Of a stretch of DNA of 64,000 nt, positions 55,964 to 64,000 are shown in pieces. The first letter of the stretch is position 1, and each line of letters starts with the position of its first letter. Position numbers and translations under genes: made by a program. The DNA is from Clostridium sp. BJN0013 (GTDB taxonomy: Bacteria > Bacillota > Clostridia > Clostridiales > Clostridiaceae), in NCBI RefSeq assembly GCF_040939125.1, contig NZ_CP162495.1, positions 1,736,001-1,800,000 of the forward strand. The letters are read 5' to 3'. Below the pieces are notes generated by a model, which worked only from the letters and a program-made list of their open reading frames with translations, was not told where the DNA came from and searched no databases.

Positions 55964-57571
55964 GTGAGTAAAGATTGTCCCAAGATTGCTTATTTTTGTA
56001 TGGAATTTGGATTACACTCTGATTTTAAAATCTATGCTGGGGGACTTGGAATATTAGCGGGAGATTATCTTAAAGCTGCTAAAGAAAATAATTTTCCTGT
56101 AACTGGTATAGGGATAAGATGGAAACAAGGTTACGTAGAACAGCATATAGATGACAAACAGAGAATAGTGGATTCTTTTTATAATTATGATTATGATTTT
56201 CTCCAGGATACGGGAATAAAAGTAAATGTAAAAATAAGAGGTAGAGTTGTACATTGTAAAGTGTGGAAGGTAGATTGTTTTGGTAATTCGGAACTTTATC
56301 TGCTGGATACAGATCTTCCGGAAAATTCTGATAGATGGATAACCGGCCAATTGTATGGATGGTTTGAAGAAGAAAGAATAGCCCAGGAAATGGTACTTGG
56401 AATAGGAGGGGTAAGGGCATTAAGAGCATTAAAGAAAGATATAGATATATACCATTTCAACGAAGGACACGCTGTTTTTGCTGGGTTTGAACTTATAAGA
56501 GAGAGAATTGGAAAGGGAGAAGATCCTTATGAGGCGTGGAGAAAATGTAGGGACAGTATTGTATTTACCACTCATACTCCTATTATAGAGGGAAATGAAT
56601 CCCATGGTCTTGATATATTACAATATATGGATGCATATGATGGACTAGATAGGAATTTTATAGAACAAATAGGAGGAAATCCTTTCAATATGACTGTAGC
56701 AGGACTCAGACTTTCTAAAAAATCTAATGCAGTTTCAGCTATGCATGGAAAAACAGCAAATGAAATGTGGAAAAATATTCACAATAGAAGTGAAATTATA
56801 AGTATAACAAATGGAATAAATATTAATACCTGGGGAGATAAGCGTATTATAGAAGCTGCCAGAAAAAAAGAGAATCTATTGGAACTTCACATGAAGAATA
56901 AATTGAAGATAATACAGTATGTATATGAAGAAAAGGGAGTAGAACTAGATAAGGATAATTTGATTATAGGTTTTGCCAGGAGGGCAGCACCATATAAAAG
57001 AGGAGATTTGATATTTAGTAATGAAGAAAAAATTTCACCTCTTTTAAAAAGCAAAAAAGTACAAATAATAATATCATTAAAGGCACATCCTTTGGATTTT
57101 AGCGGAAAAGAAATAATAAAGCATATTTTAAATATACAAGAGAAGTATCCTCAATCTGTAGTTTTTCTAAATAATTACAATATGGAAAAAGGAGCACTAC
57201 TTACAAGAGGAGTAGATATATGGTTGAACAATCCAAGGGTCACTAGGGAAGCTTGTGGTACTTCTGGAATGAAGGCTGCTGTAAATGGGGTATTGAATTT
57301 AAGTACTTTAGATGGATGGTGGCCAGAAGCTTGTTGGGATGGAGTCACAGGATGGCAGATAGGAAATGGATTTATAGGTAGAACTGAAAGTGAACAGGAT
57401 ATTTATGATGGAAAAAGTCTCTATGATGTATTAATCAATAAAGTTTTGGAAACTTATTATAATGATAAAAATAGGTGGAATGAAATGATGATAGCCAGTG
57501 TAAATGCAATGGTGGAAAGATATTCAGCAGATAGAATGATTATGGAATATTATGATAAAATGTATAACTAA
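55964..57571 (+). CDS. glgP: Alpha-glucan (glycogen) phosphorylase, short type
   Basis: A 535-residue GT35-family enzyme of the short AglP type. It opens IAYFCMEFGLHSDFKIYAGGLGILAGDYLK, with HFNEGHAVFAG (about 165) and the late EACGTSGMKAAVNG (about 425-440), the PLP-site region. It releases glucose-1-phosphate from storage glucan. The start is GTG, nine bases after AAGGAGAT. Together with the next two genes it forms a glucan storage and turnover set. Confidence 0.88.
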   Translation: MSKDCPKIAYFCMEFGLHSDFKIYAGGLGILAGDYLKAAKENNFPVTGIGIRWKQGYVEQHIDDKQRIVDSFYNYDYDFLQDTGIKVNVKIRGRVVHCKVWKVDCFGNSELYLLDTDLPENSDRWITGQLYGWFEEERIAQEMVLGIGGVRALRALKKDIDIYHFNEGHAVFAGFELIRERIGKGEDPYEAWRKCRDSIVFTTHTPIIEGNESHGLDILQYMDAYDGLDRNFIEQIGGNPFNMTVAGLRLSKKSNAVSAMHGKTANEMWKNIHNRSEIISITNGININTWGDKRIIEAARKKENLLELHMKNKLKIIQYVYEEKGVELDKDNLIIGFARRAAPYKRGDLIFSNEEKISPLLKSKKVQIIISLKAHPLDFSGKEIIKHILNIQEKYPQSVVFLNNYNMEKGALLTRGVDIWLNNPRVTREACGTSGMKAAVNGVLNLSTLDGWWPEACWDGVTGWQIGNGFIGRTESEQDIYDGKSLYDVLINKVLETYYNDKNRWNEMMIASVNAMVERYSADRMIMEYYDKMYN

Positions 57572-57710
57572 GTGAAAAGGAATTATAATAAATATGAACT
57601 CAAAATTTTTTATAATCAGATAAAGTTATAAAAAACAAATTAATTAGTAAATTTCTACAATATTATCAATTAATTTTAAAGATAAAATTTATAAAGAAAA
57701 GAGTGATATA

Positions 57711-59201
57711 ATGAAAATTTTAATGATTTCTTGGGAATACCCGCCTAAAACCATAGGTGGATTATCAAATCACGTATATTATCTATCCCATTCTCTTTGT
57801 GAGAAGGGAAATGAAGTTCATGTTATTACCTGTGAAGAAGGTACAGCACCTGTAGATGAAGATGACAAGGGAGTTTTTGTTCATAGGGTTACACCTTATG
57901 CTATAGATACTCAGGATTTTACCAAATGGGTAATGCAGCTTAATTTTGCCATGGTAGAAAGAGCAGTTAGATTGATAAATGAATGTGGAGAATTTGATTT
58001 AATACATGTTCATGATTGGCTTACTGCATTCTGTGCAAAGACTTTAAAATGGTCCTTTAGAATACCGGTAGTATGTACTATGCATGCTACAGAATATGGG
58101 AGAAATGGAGGTATAAATACTGTAACTCAAAGATATATCTCTGCTACAGAATGGATGCTTACCTATGAGTCATGGAAAGTGGTTGCCTGCAGTAATTATA
58201 TGAAAAGCCAGATAAATAAGCTGTTTTCAACGCCAGAAGAGAAGATATGGGTTATTCCAAATGGAATCAATTTGGGAAAATTTAACTTTGAATTTGACTG
58301 GCTTTCCTTTAGAAGAAAATATGCCATGGATAATGAAAAGATAATCTTTTGCATAGGAAGGCATGTTTTTGAGAAAGGAATACACCTTCTTATAGAAGCA
58401 GCTCCTAATATAATAAGTAGATACAATGATTCCAAATTTATAATAGCAGGTACCGGTCCTATGACAGAGGAATTGAAGGATAAAGTTAGATATTCTGGAT
58501 TAGCAGATAAATTCTTATTTACAGGATATATGGATGAATCAGAAAAGAATAAATTATACAGAGTATCTAGTGCAGCAGTATTTCCATCTCTTTATGAACC
58601 TTTTGGCATTGTAGCTCTGGAGGCTATGGCAGCAGGGTGTCCTGTAGTTGTTTCAGATACAGGTGGATTAAGCGAGATTGTGGATCATGGAGAAAATGGA
58701 CTTAAATGTATAAATGGAAATTCCAATAGTATAGCAGATAATATAGTTCAGCTGTTATATGATGAGGCCTTTGCTAAGCATATAAGTGATAATGGAAAAA
58801 ATACTGTAAAAGATAGATTCACATGGGATAAGGTAGGGGATCTTACTATGAAAATGTATGATGAAGTTTTAGAGGAAGCTGGTGGCACGGAATGGAGAAA
58901 GTTGGAGATGGAAAATAATAATAAATCTTTTAGAGAAGACTATAAGGTATATAAAAGTTTAAATGAGGAAAATAAGGATTTAGCGGAAGTTGCAAAAACT
59001 AATCATAATGAGCCTGCAAAAGATAATTTTAAAAAGGAAGAGATTTTAGAATATTATGAGGATCTTAGAGAAAGTAGACAGGAAGATAAAAAAGAACAGG
59101 AAGATGCGAAAGTAAAAGTAGGAGCTAGAGTTAAAGGTAAAAGTCAGACTGCAGGAAGAAAAAGAACCAGTACTAAAAATAAAGAAAAAAGTAAGGTTTA
59201 A
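57711..59201 (+). CDS. GT4-family glycosyltransferase, glycogen-synthase-like, with basic tail
   Basis: A 496-residue protein. Residues 1-400 form a GT-B glycosyltransferase: ISWEYPPKTIGGLSNHVYYLS, FDLIHVHDWLTAF, IGRHVFEKGIHLLIEA and the nucleotide-sugar motif EPFGIVALEAMAAGCPVVVSD. This resembles the short archaeal-type glycogen synthases. The last 80-90 residues are low-complexity and charged, ending in Lys/Arg-rich sequence, and could bind polymer or nucleic acid. It lies between glgP and the nucleotidyltransferase gene. Confidence 0.85.
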   Translation: MKILMISWEYPPKTIGGLSNHVYYLSHSLCEKGNEVHVITCEEGTAPVDEDDKGVFVHRVTPYAIDTQDFTKWVMQLNFAMVERAVRLINECGEFDLIHVHDWLTAFCAKTLKWSFRIPVVCTMHATEYGRNGGINTVTQRYISATEWMLTYESWKVVACSNYMKSQINKLFSTPEEKIWVIPNGINLGKFNFEFDWLSFRRKYAMDNEKIIFCIGRHVFEKGIHLLIEAAPNIISRYNDSKFIIAGTGPMTEELKDKVRYSGLADKFLFTGYMDESEKNKLYRVSSAAVFPSLYEPFGIVALEAMAAGCPVVVSDTGGLSEIVDHGENGLKCINGNSNSIADNIVQLLYDEAFAKHISDNGKNTVKDRFTWDKVGDLTMKMYDEVLEEAGGTEWRKLEMENNNKSFREDYKVYKSLNEENKDLAEVAKTNHNEPAKDNFKKEEILEYYEDLRESRQEDKKEQEDAKVKVGARVKGKSQTAGRKRTSTKNKEKSKV

Positions 59202-59232
59202 ATATTAAAAATGGATAAAGGGTGTGATGGTT

Positions 59233-61677
59233 GTGAAAGCTGTAATAATGGCCGGAGGAGAGGGAACCAGGTTAAGGCCTTTAACCTGTAACATACCTAA
59301 ACCCATGATGCCCATTATGGGCAAACCCATAATGGAATATGCATTAGAACTACTTAAGAGTACGGGCATAGAAGATATTGGAGCCACCCTACAATATTTG
59401 CCCGATGAAATAATAAATTATTTTGGGGATGGCAAAGATTTTGGAGTAAATATAAGTTATTTTATAGAAGAAACCCCTTTAGGAACTGCAGGAAGTGTTA
59501 AAAATGCAGAGGCATTTTTAAATGACACATTTATTGTTATAAGTGGAGATGCCCTTACAGATATAGATTTATCCAGAGCAATTGCCTATCATAAAAGTAA
59601 AGGTGCGGTAGCCACTTTGGTGCTTAAGGAAGAACCGGTACCTTTGGAATTTGGAGTGGTAGTTACAGATGATAAAGGAAAGGTAACTGGTTTTTTGGAA
59701 AAGCCGGGATGGGGGGAAGTATTCAGTGACAAGATAAATACAGGAATATATATTTTAGAACCGGATATTTTTAAATATTATGATAAAAATAAGAAATTTG
59801 ATTTCAGCAGAGACCTTTTTCCTATTTTGCTTAGGGAAAAAGTACCTGTGTTTGGGTATGTATCACAGGGATATTGGTGTGATATAGGAAATATTGATCA
59901 GTACATGAAATGTCATTTTGATATATTAAAGGGACTTGCAAGTGTAAATATAAAAGCACAAAAATATAGTGAGGATATATGGATGGGAGAAGACTGTGAA
60001 ATAAGCCCTCAGGCTAAGATTTCAACACCTGTATATATAGGAAGGGGCAGTAAAATATATAAAAATGCCCAGATTGGTCCCTATACTGTATTGGGAGAGA
60101 ACAATATCATATGTTCTGATGCTACCATAAAAAGGAGTGTGCTTTTTAATAACTGTTATATAGGGGACAAAGCACAGATAAGAGGTGCTGTACTCTGTAA
60201 AAAAGTTCAAATTAAATCTCAGTGTTCTGTATTTGAAGAAGCTGCTCTTGGAAATGACACTATTATAAGGGATAAGGCCATAATAAAGCCGGGAGTTAAA
60301 ATATGGCCCAATAAGATAATAGAAAGTGGCACTTTGGTAAACTCTAATATTATATGGAAAGAAAAAGCATCAAAATCCATTTTTGGCAAGAATGGTATTA
60401 GTGGAGAGATAAATGTAGATATAACTCCAGAGTGTGTATCAAGACTTGGTTCTGCCTATGGCTCTGTTCTAAAGGCAGATTCCAGGGTTGCCATAGCCTG
60501 CAGTGATAATGGAGCGGCACAGATGTTCAAATATTCCCTGGCCACAGGGCTTTTATCCATGGGTATGGAGGTCATGGACTTAAAAAAGATGCCAATGGCT
60601 TTTATAAGACAGTCAATTCTCTTTTTTGGAGCTCAGGCAGGAATTTATGTATGTGTAAATAGAAATGCACCGGAGAAGGTTACTATAATATTTATGGATA
60701 AAAATGGTCTTAATATAGACAGAGCAATGGAGAGAAAAATAGAAAGCAGTTTCACAAGAGAGGACTTTAGAAGAGTTAAACCAGATAAGTTTAAGCACAT
60801 GGAACATATATACAATTGTCTGGAGTATTATGAAAGACAGCTTATAAATGGACTTTCTATTGAAAATATAAAAAGCCAGAAGTACAGGGCAGTTTTAAGT
60901 ATAGAAGATCCCATGGTACTTGAAGTAATGAGAGCAATTTTGAGAGAACTTAAAGTAGAGGCAATACTTTATGATAGGTTTGGAGATACCAAAGGGTTGG
61001 CCAAAAAAGTTGTAGAAGACAGTGCGAACTTTGGAATTGAAATAGATGAGGAATGTGAAAGACCTGTTATTATAGATGAAAAGGGAGGCATAATAAAGGA
61101 TAATTTGTATGATGCCTTAAATGCACTGATTATGCTTAAAACCCATGACATAAAAACTTTAGTAGTTCCAGTTACAGCCTCTTCCACCATGGAAAAGCTG
61201 GCAAAAATATGCGGATGTAAATTTATAAGAACTAAGACTGCCCATAAAGTTATACTGGAAACCTACTTGAAAAATACAACAGGTATAAGTAAAAGGGATA
61301 TGGTAAATGCATATCTTATGACATTAGATGCAGTAAGTGTATGTGCCATGATTATTAATTTTATGGCAAACTGCAACAGAACTCTTTCTCAGATAACCTC
61401 TGTTATACCCAAATATTATACTATGAAAAAGGAAATAAAGTGTCCCTGGAATATGAAAGGGAGATTGATGAGAAATTTAATAGAAGAAAATACTTCAAAA
61501 TCCATAGATCTGATTGAAGGGGTAAAACTTAATTTTGAAGATGGATGGACATTGGTAATGCCAGATGCAGATGAACCTTTATGTAAGGTTTATACAGAGT
61601 GCAGTGATTATAAAAAACTCAATAAACTTACAGATGATATTTTAAATAAAATTACTACTATAACTAATCAATGTTGA
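59233..61677 (+). CDS. Nucleotide-sugar pyrophosphorylase fused to a degenerate phosphomannomutase/phosphoglucomutase domain
   Basis: About 814 residues; the GTG at 59233 gives the usual family start ([17 protein letters not shown]). Residues 1-240 are the nucleotidyltransferase; about 250-375 form a left-handed beta helix of hexapeptide repeats; about 395-814 resemble phosphohexomutases. The mutase serine loop (TASHNP in active enzymes) reads [11 protein letters not shown], and the metal loop DGDGDR is not recognisable, so mutase activity is doubtful. It probably supplies an NDP-sugar for the neighbouring glycosyltransferase. Confidence 0.83.
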   Translation: MKAVIMAGGEGTRLRPLTCNIPKPMMPIMGKPIMEYALELLKSTGIEDIGATLQYLPDEIINYFGDGKDFGVNISYFIEETPLGTAGSVKNAEAFLNDTFIVISGDALTDIDLSRAIAYHKSKGAVATLVLKEEPVPLEFGVVVTDDKGKVTGFLEKPGWGEVFSDKINTGIYILEPDIFKYYDKNKKFDFSRDLFPILLREKVPVFGYVSQGYWCDIGNIDQYMKCHFDILKGLASVNIKAQKYSEDIWMGEDCEISPQAKISTPVYIGRGSKIYKNAQIGPYTVLGENNIICSDATIKRSVLFNNCYIGDKAQIRGAVLCKKVQIKSQCSVFEEAALGNDTIIRDKAIIKPGVKIWPNKIIESGTLVNSNIIWKEKASKSIFGKNGISGEINVDITPECVSRLGSAYGSVLKADSRVAIACSDNGAAQMFKYSLATGLLSMGMEVMDLKKMPMAFIRQSILFFGAQAGIYVCVNRNAPEKVTIIFMDKNGLNIDRAMERKIESSFTREDFRRVKPDKFKHMEHIYNCLEYYERQLINGLSIENIKSQKYRAVLSIEDPMVLEVMRAILRELKVEAILYDRFGDTKGLAKKVVEDSANFGIEIDEECERPVIIDEKGGIIKDNLYDALNALIMLKTHDIKTLVVPVTASSTMEKLAKICGCKFIRTKTAHKVILETYLKNTTGISKRDMVNAYLMTLDAVSVCAMIINFMANCNRTLSQITSVIPKYYTMKKEIKCPWNMKGRLMRNLIEENTSKSIDLIEGVKLNFEDGWTLVMPDADEPLCKVYTECSDYKKLNKLTDDILNKITTITNQC

Positions 61678-61739
61678 AATAATGAATTAAAAGTTAAGAT
61701 ATAAGTTGATTTTTAATTTACTCTTAACTCTTAATTGTT

Positions 61740-61893
61740 TATCCGAACACGGTAATTAGCTAACACCCCTGACTTCTTCAAAGTGGGGGATAAGTACTGC
61801 TATGCGCCTGGATAAGTTCTTCTAAGGTTCAGGTGGAGAAAAGCATTATTTATGAGTAAACTCTACCTGAACCTAAGAAAAACTTGATATAAG
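61740..61893 (-). repeat. Second IS605-type right-end-like repeat, before a small regulator
   Basis: It shares with 36298-36403 the blocks ATCCGAAC, CCCC-GAYTT...AAGTGGGGGATAAG, and CCACCTGAACC/AAGAA-ACTTGAT. It also contains an inverted pair (61821-61838 with 61861-61878, TCT-AGGTTCAGGTRGAG, 16 of 18 matched). It ends about 15 bases before the XRE gene, so it forms that gene's leader. No transposase gene is attached. Confidence 0.6.
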
Positions 61894-61906
61894 GGGGATT
61901 TAGAAT

Positions 61907-62155
61907 ATGAATGCAAATAGAAAATACATAGAGGTGGAAGAAATATATTTAAAGTTAAGGGGAATTTTAAAAAGATGCAGAGAAGAAAATAAAAGAACCT
62001 TTGAAGATTTATCCGGTATTTCTGGATTCAAAGAAGAGGAATTAAAAAATATAGAAGAAGGTATAGATAAAGATATAATACATTTTTTAATATATGCCAG
62101 AATATTAGGTATTAACATAAATTTAACTTATAGGGAAAGTTGTAAGCCTGTTTGA
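61907..62155 (+). CDS. Small XRE-type helix-turn-helix protein
   Basis: An 82-residue Cro/C1-like protein. The DNA-binding pattern is LKRCREENKRTFEDLSGIS, then GFKEEELKNIEEG, and a final helix IHFLIYARILGININ. It has no effector domain. AGGGGGA precedes the ATG. It lies between a repeat element and the TPP riboswitch, and its target is unknown. Confidence 0.72.
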   Translation: MNANRKYIEVEEIYLKLRGILKRCREENKRTFEDLSGISGFKEEELKNIEEGIDKDIIHFLIYARILGININLTYRESCKPV

Positions 62156-62236
62156 AATTATTGTCCAACCTATTTTCAATTTTACTTGATTGAAGATAGC
62201 TTTTGTGATAGTATATAAAAAAGTTAAATAATATAT

Positions 62237-62385
62237 AGAGGGGGGCTGGTGTTTCCGGCTGAGATTAAGAAAGTTAATTCTTTGACCCTAAACCTGATCT
62301 GGGTAATGCCAGCGTAGGAAGTTGTTTGTGTAAATATATTGGTAATTAAAGCATAAGTCTACGGATTTATGCTTTTTGTTTTTAT
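62237..62385 (+). promoter_or_regulatory. TPP (thi-box) riboswitch with terminator, upstream of thiC
   Basis: The conserved thi-box is visible as GGGGGCT...CCGGCTGAGATT, ACCCTAAACCTGATCTGGGT and AATGCCAGCGTAGGAAG (aptamer about 62237-62322). An intrinsic terminator (AAAGCATAA at 62348-62356 with TTATGCTTT at 62367-62375, then T-rich) provides the switch. Thiamine pyrophosphate should stop thiC transcription. Confidence 0.96.
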
Positions 62386-62463
62386 AGGCTTTTATTAAAT
62401 TCATTATACAAATGACATGACTCATCGGTGTATAAAGAATTAACAATAAAAGGAGGATGAAGT

Positions 62464-63777
62464 ATGAATTTTACTACTCAAATGGATGCTGCTAAAAAGG
62501 GAATTATAACAAAGGAAATGAAAGTGGTATCTCAAAAAGAAGATATGGATGTAGAAATTTTAAGGAAGCTTGTATCTGAAGGTAAAATAGTAATACCTGC
62601 AAATAGGAATCACAAATCTTTAGATGCCCAGGGTGTTGGTCAGGGATTAAAAACTAAAATAAATGTTAACCTAGGCATATCAAAAGATTGTGCCAATATG
62701 GATATGGAACTTGAAAAGGTTAAAACGGCAGTTGATATGAAAGCAGAAGCTATAATGGATTTAAGTTCTTATGGGAAAACTGAAAAATTTAGAAAGAAAA
62801 TTGTAGAGATATGTTCGGCTATGATAGGTACTGTACCTATATATGATGCTGTAGGGTTTTATGATAAGGAATTAAGTGATATATCATCGGAAGAATTTTT
62901 AGCTGTAGTAGAAAAACACGCCCAGGATGGAGTGGATTTTATGACTATACATGCAGGAATCAACAGGGAAACTGTAAAAGTATTTAAGAGAAATAAAAGA
63001 CTTACTAATATAGTTTCAAGAGGGGGATCTCTTTTATATGCATGGATGGAACTAAACAATAAAGAAAATCCATTTTATGAATACTACGATAAAGTTTTAG
63101 ATATATTTGCAAAATACGATGTTACCATAAGTCTCGGAGATGCCTGTCGTCCAGGAAGCATCAATGATTCTACAGATGCCAGTCAGATAAAGGAACTTAT
63201 AACTCTTGGAGAGCTTACCAAAAGAGCATGGGAAAAGAATGTGCAAGTTATAGTCGAAGGACCAGGACATATGCCTTTAAATGAAATAGCTTCTAATATG
63301 CAGCTGGAAAAAAAATTGTGTCATGGTGCGCCTTTTTATGTACTTGGACCTTTAGTTACAGATATTGCACCGGGATATGATCATATAACAAGTGCTATTG
63401 GTGGAGCGATAGCAGCTGCAAACGGTGCAGATTTTCTGTGTTATGTTACTCCAGCAGAGCATTTAAGGCTTCCAAGTGTTGAGGATATGAAAGAAGGAAT
63501 TATAGCTTCTAAAATAGCAGCACATGCTGCAGATATAAGCAATAATATAAAAGGTGCAAAAGATTGGGACTATAAAATGAGCAAGGCAAGACGGGAGCTT
63601 GACTGGGATAAGATGTTTAAATTGGCAATTGATCCGGAAAAGGCAATAAGATACAGAAAAGAATCTACCCCGGAACATGAAGATACTTGTACTATGTGTG
63701 GAAAAATGTGTGCTGTAAGAAATATGAACAAAGTAATGGAGGGGAAAAATATAAATATTTTAAGAGAAGAAGATTAA
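62464..63777 (+). CDS. thiC: Phosphomethylpyrimidine synthase ThiC
   Basis: A 437-residue radical SAM enzyme that rearranges aminoimidazole ribotide to the thiamine pyrimidine. Core motifs include [32 protein letters not shown] and [21 protein letters not shown]. The C-terminal cluster motif is CTMCGKMC, spaced C-x2-C-x3-C, one residue shorter than the classical C-x2-C-x4-C; the short ThiC subgroup lacks the plant/proteobacterial N-terminal domain. AGGAGGATG precedes the ATG. It is controlled by the TPP riboswitch. Confidence 0.95.
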   Translation: MNFTTQMDAAKKGIITKEMKVVSQKEDMDVEILRKLVSEGKIVIPANRNHKSLDAQGVGQGLKTKINVNLGISKDCANMDMELEKVKTAVDMKAEAIMDLSSYGKTEKFRKKIVEICSAMIGTVPIYDAVGFYDKELSDISSEEFLAVVEKHAQDGVDFMTIHAGINRETVKVFKRNKRLTNIVSRGGSLLYAWMELNNKENPFYEYYDKVLDIFAKYDVTISLGDACRPGSINDSTDASQIKELITLGELTKRAWEKNVQVIVEGPGHMPLNEIASNMQLEKKLCHGAPFYVLGPLVTDIAPGYDHITSAIGGAIAAANGADFLCYVTPAEHLRLPSVEDMKEGIIASKIAAHAADISNNIKGAKDWDYKMSKARRELDWDKMFKLAIDPEKAIRYRKESTPEHEDTCTMCGKMCAVRNMNKVMEGKNINILREED

Positions 63778-63944
63778 AGGTATTTTGAAATATACAGTAT
63801 AATTGTAAAAAATATATATTATGTATAGATATTGCAAAAGGTTAAAAATTATATGAATTTCATAATAATTTTATATATTAATTTTTTTATTGTAAATAAT
63901 AAGGAATAAAATTTAAGAAATTGATATGGAATTTTAGTATTTTA

Positions 63945-63973
63945 TTGACACTATAAAGGGGCTATGCTAATAT
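63945..63973 (+). promoter_or_regulatory. Promoter pointing out of the window
   Basis: TTGACA (63945-63950), 17-base spacer, TAATAT (63968-63973). It probably drives a gene beyond position 64000. The rest of 63778-64000 is AT-rich and shows nothing else. Confidence 0.6.
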
Positions 63974-64000
63974 TTTATTAATAAAAATATAATACTCGGA

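Overview
The window is AT-rich, uses strong Shine-Dalgarno sites and frequent GTG/TTG starts, and carries SAM-I and TPP riboswitches. It looks like a chromosomal segment of an anaerobic Clostridium (cluster I); a solventogenic or acetogenic species of the C. kluyveri/C. ljungdahlii kind would fit, but the species is inference. No tRNA or rRNA gene was seen.

Region 1 (about 1.4-33.7 kb) is a sulfur-acquisition island with four intact SAM-I (S-box) riboswitches. (a) On the minus strand, an S-box leads a ThiS-like sulfur carrier, an E1-like adenylyltransferase, a JAMM protease, a sulfite reductase fused to a TusA domain, and MetY. This matches the protein-thiocarboxylate homocysteine pathway known from Wolinella succinogenes (HcyS/HcyF/HcyD/Sir/MetY). 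(b) On the plus strand, an S-box interrupted downstream by an IS200-type element precedes a glycyl-radical enzyme whose active-site residues match isethionate sulfite-lyase (IslA), its activase, and a sulfonate ABC transporter. (c) Next come a GNAT enzyme, a taurine:pyruvate-type aminotransferase, a second sulfonate ABC transporter, a radical SAM protein with an unusual C-x8-C-x2-C motif, and a frameshifted FMN-binding split-barrel gene. (d) A further S-box leads the sulfate transporter (cysP-T-W-A), APS kinase, AprAB-type APS reductase, CysD and a CysN-CysC fusion. (e) A fourth S-box leads a methyl-accepting chemotaxis protein. Together, taurine/isethionate and sulfate are imported, converted to sulfite, reduced to sulfide, loaded on a carrier protein and built into homocysteine. 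All of this would be switched on when SAM is low.

Region 2 (33.7-40.7 kb) is mixed: a GMC oxidoreductase with a small partner subunit, flanked by a dispersed repeat that resembles an IS605-type right end; an ABM-domain protein; a HAD phosphatase; a diguanylate cyclase; and a YitT-type membrane protein.

Region 3 (41.0-46.4 kb) is a CRISPR array with 52 full repeats plus one truncated repeat and no cas genes nearby. An intact ISAs1-family insertion with a 10-bp target duplication lies 60 bp before the first repeat, in the presumed leader.

Region 4 (46.4-64 kb) is mostly housekeeping: a KimA-like permease, a LysE exporter, a MarR regulator with a tandem-repeat operator and a heterodimeric ABC exporter, a glycolate/lactate-oxidase-type flavoprotein, an alpha-glucan phosphorylase/glycosyltransferase/nucleotidyltransferase set, a small XRE regulator behind a repeat element, and thiC behind a TPP riboswitch.
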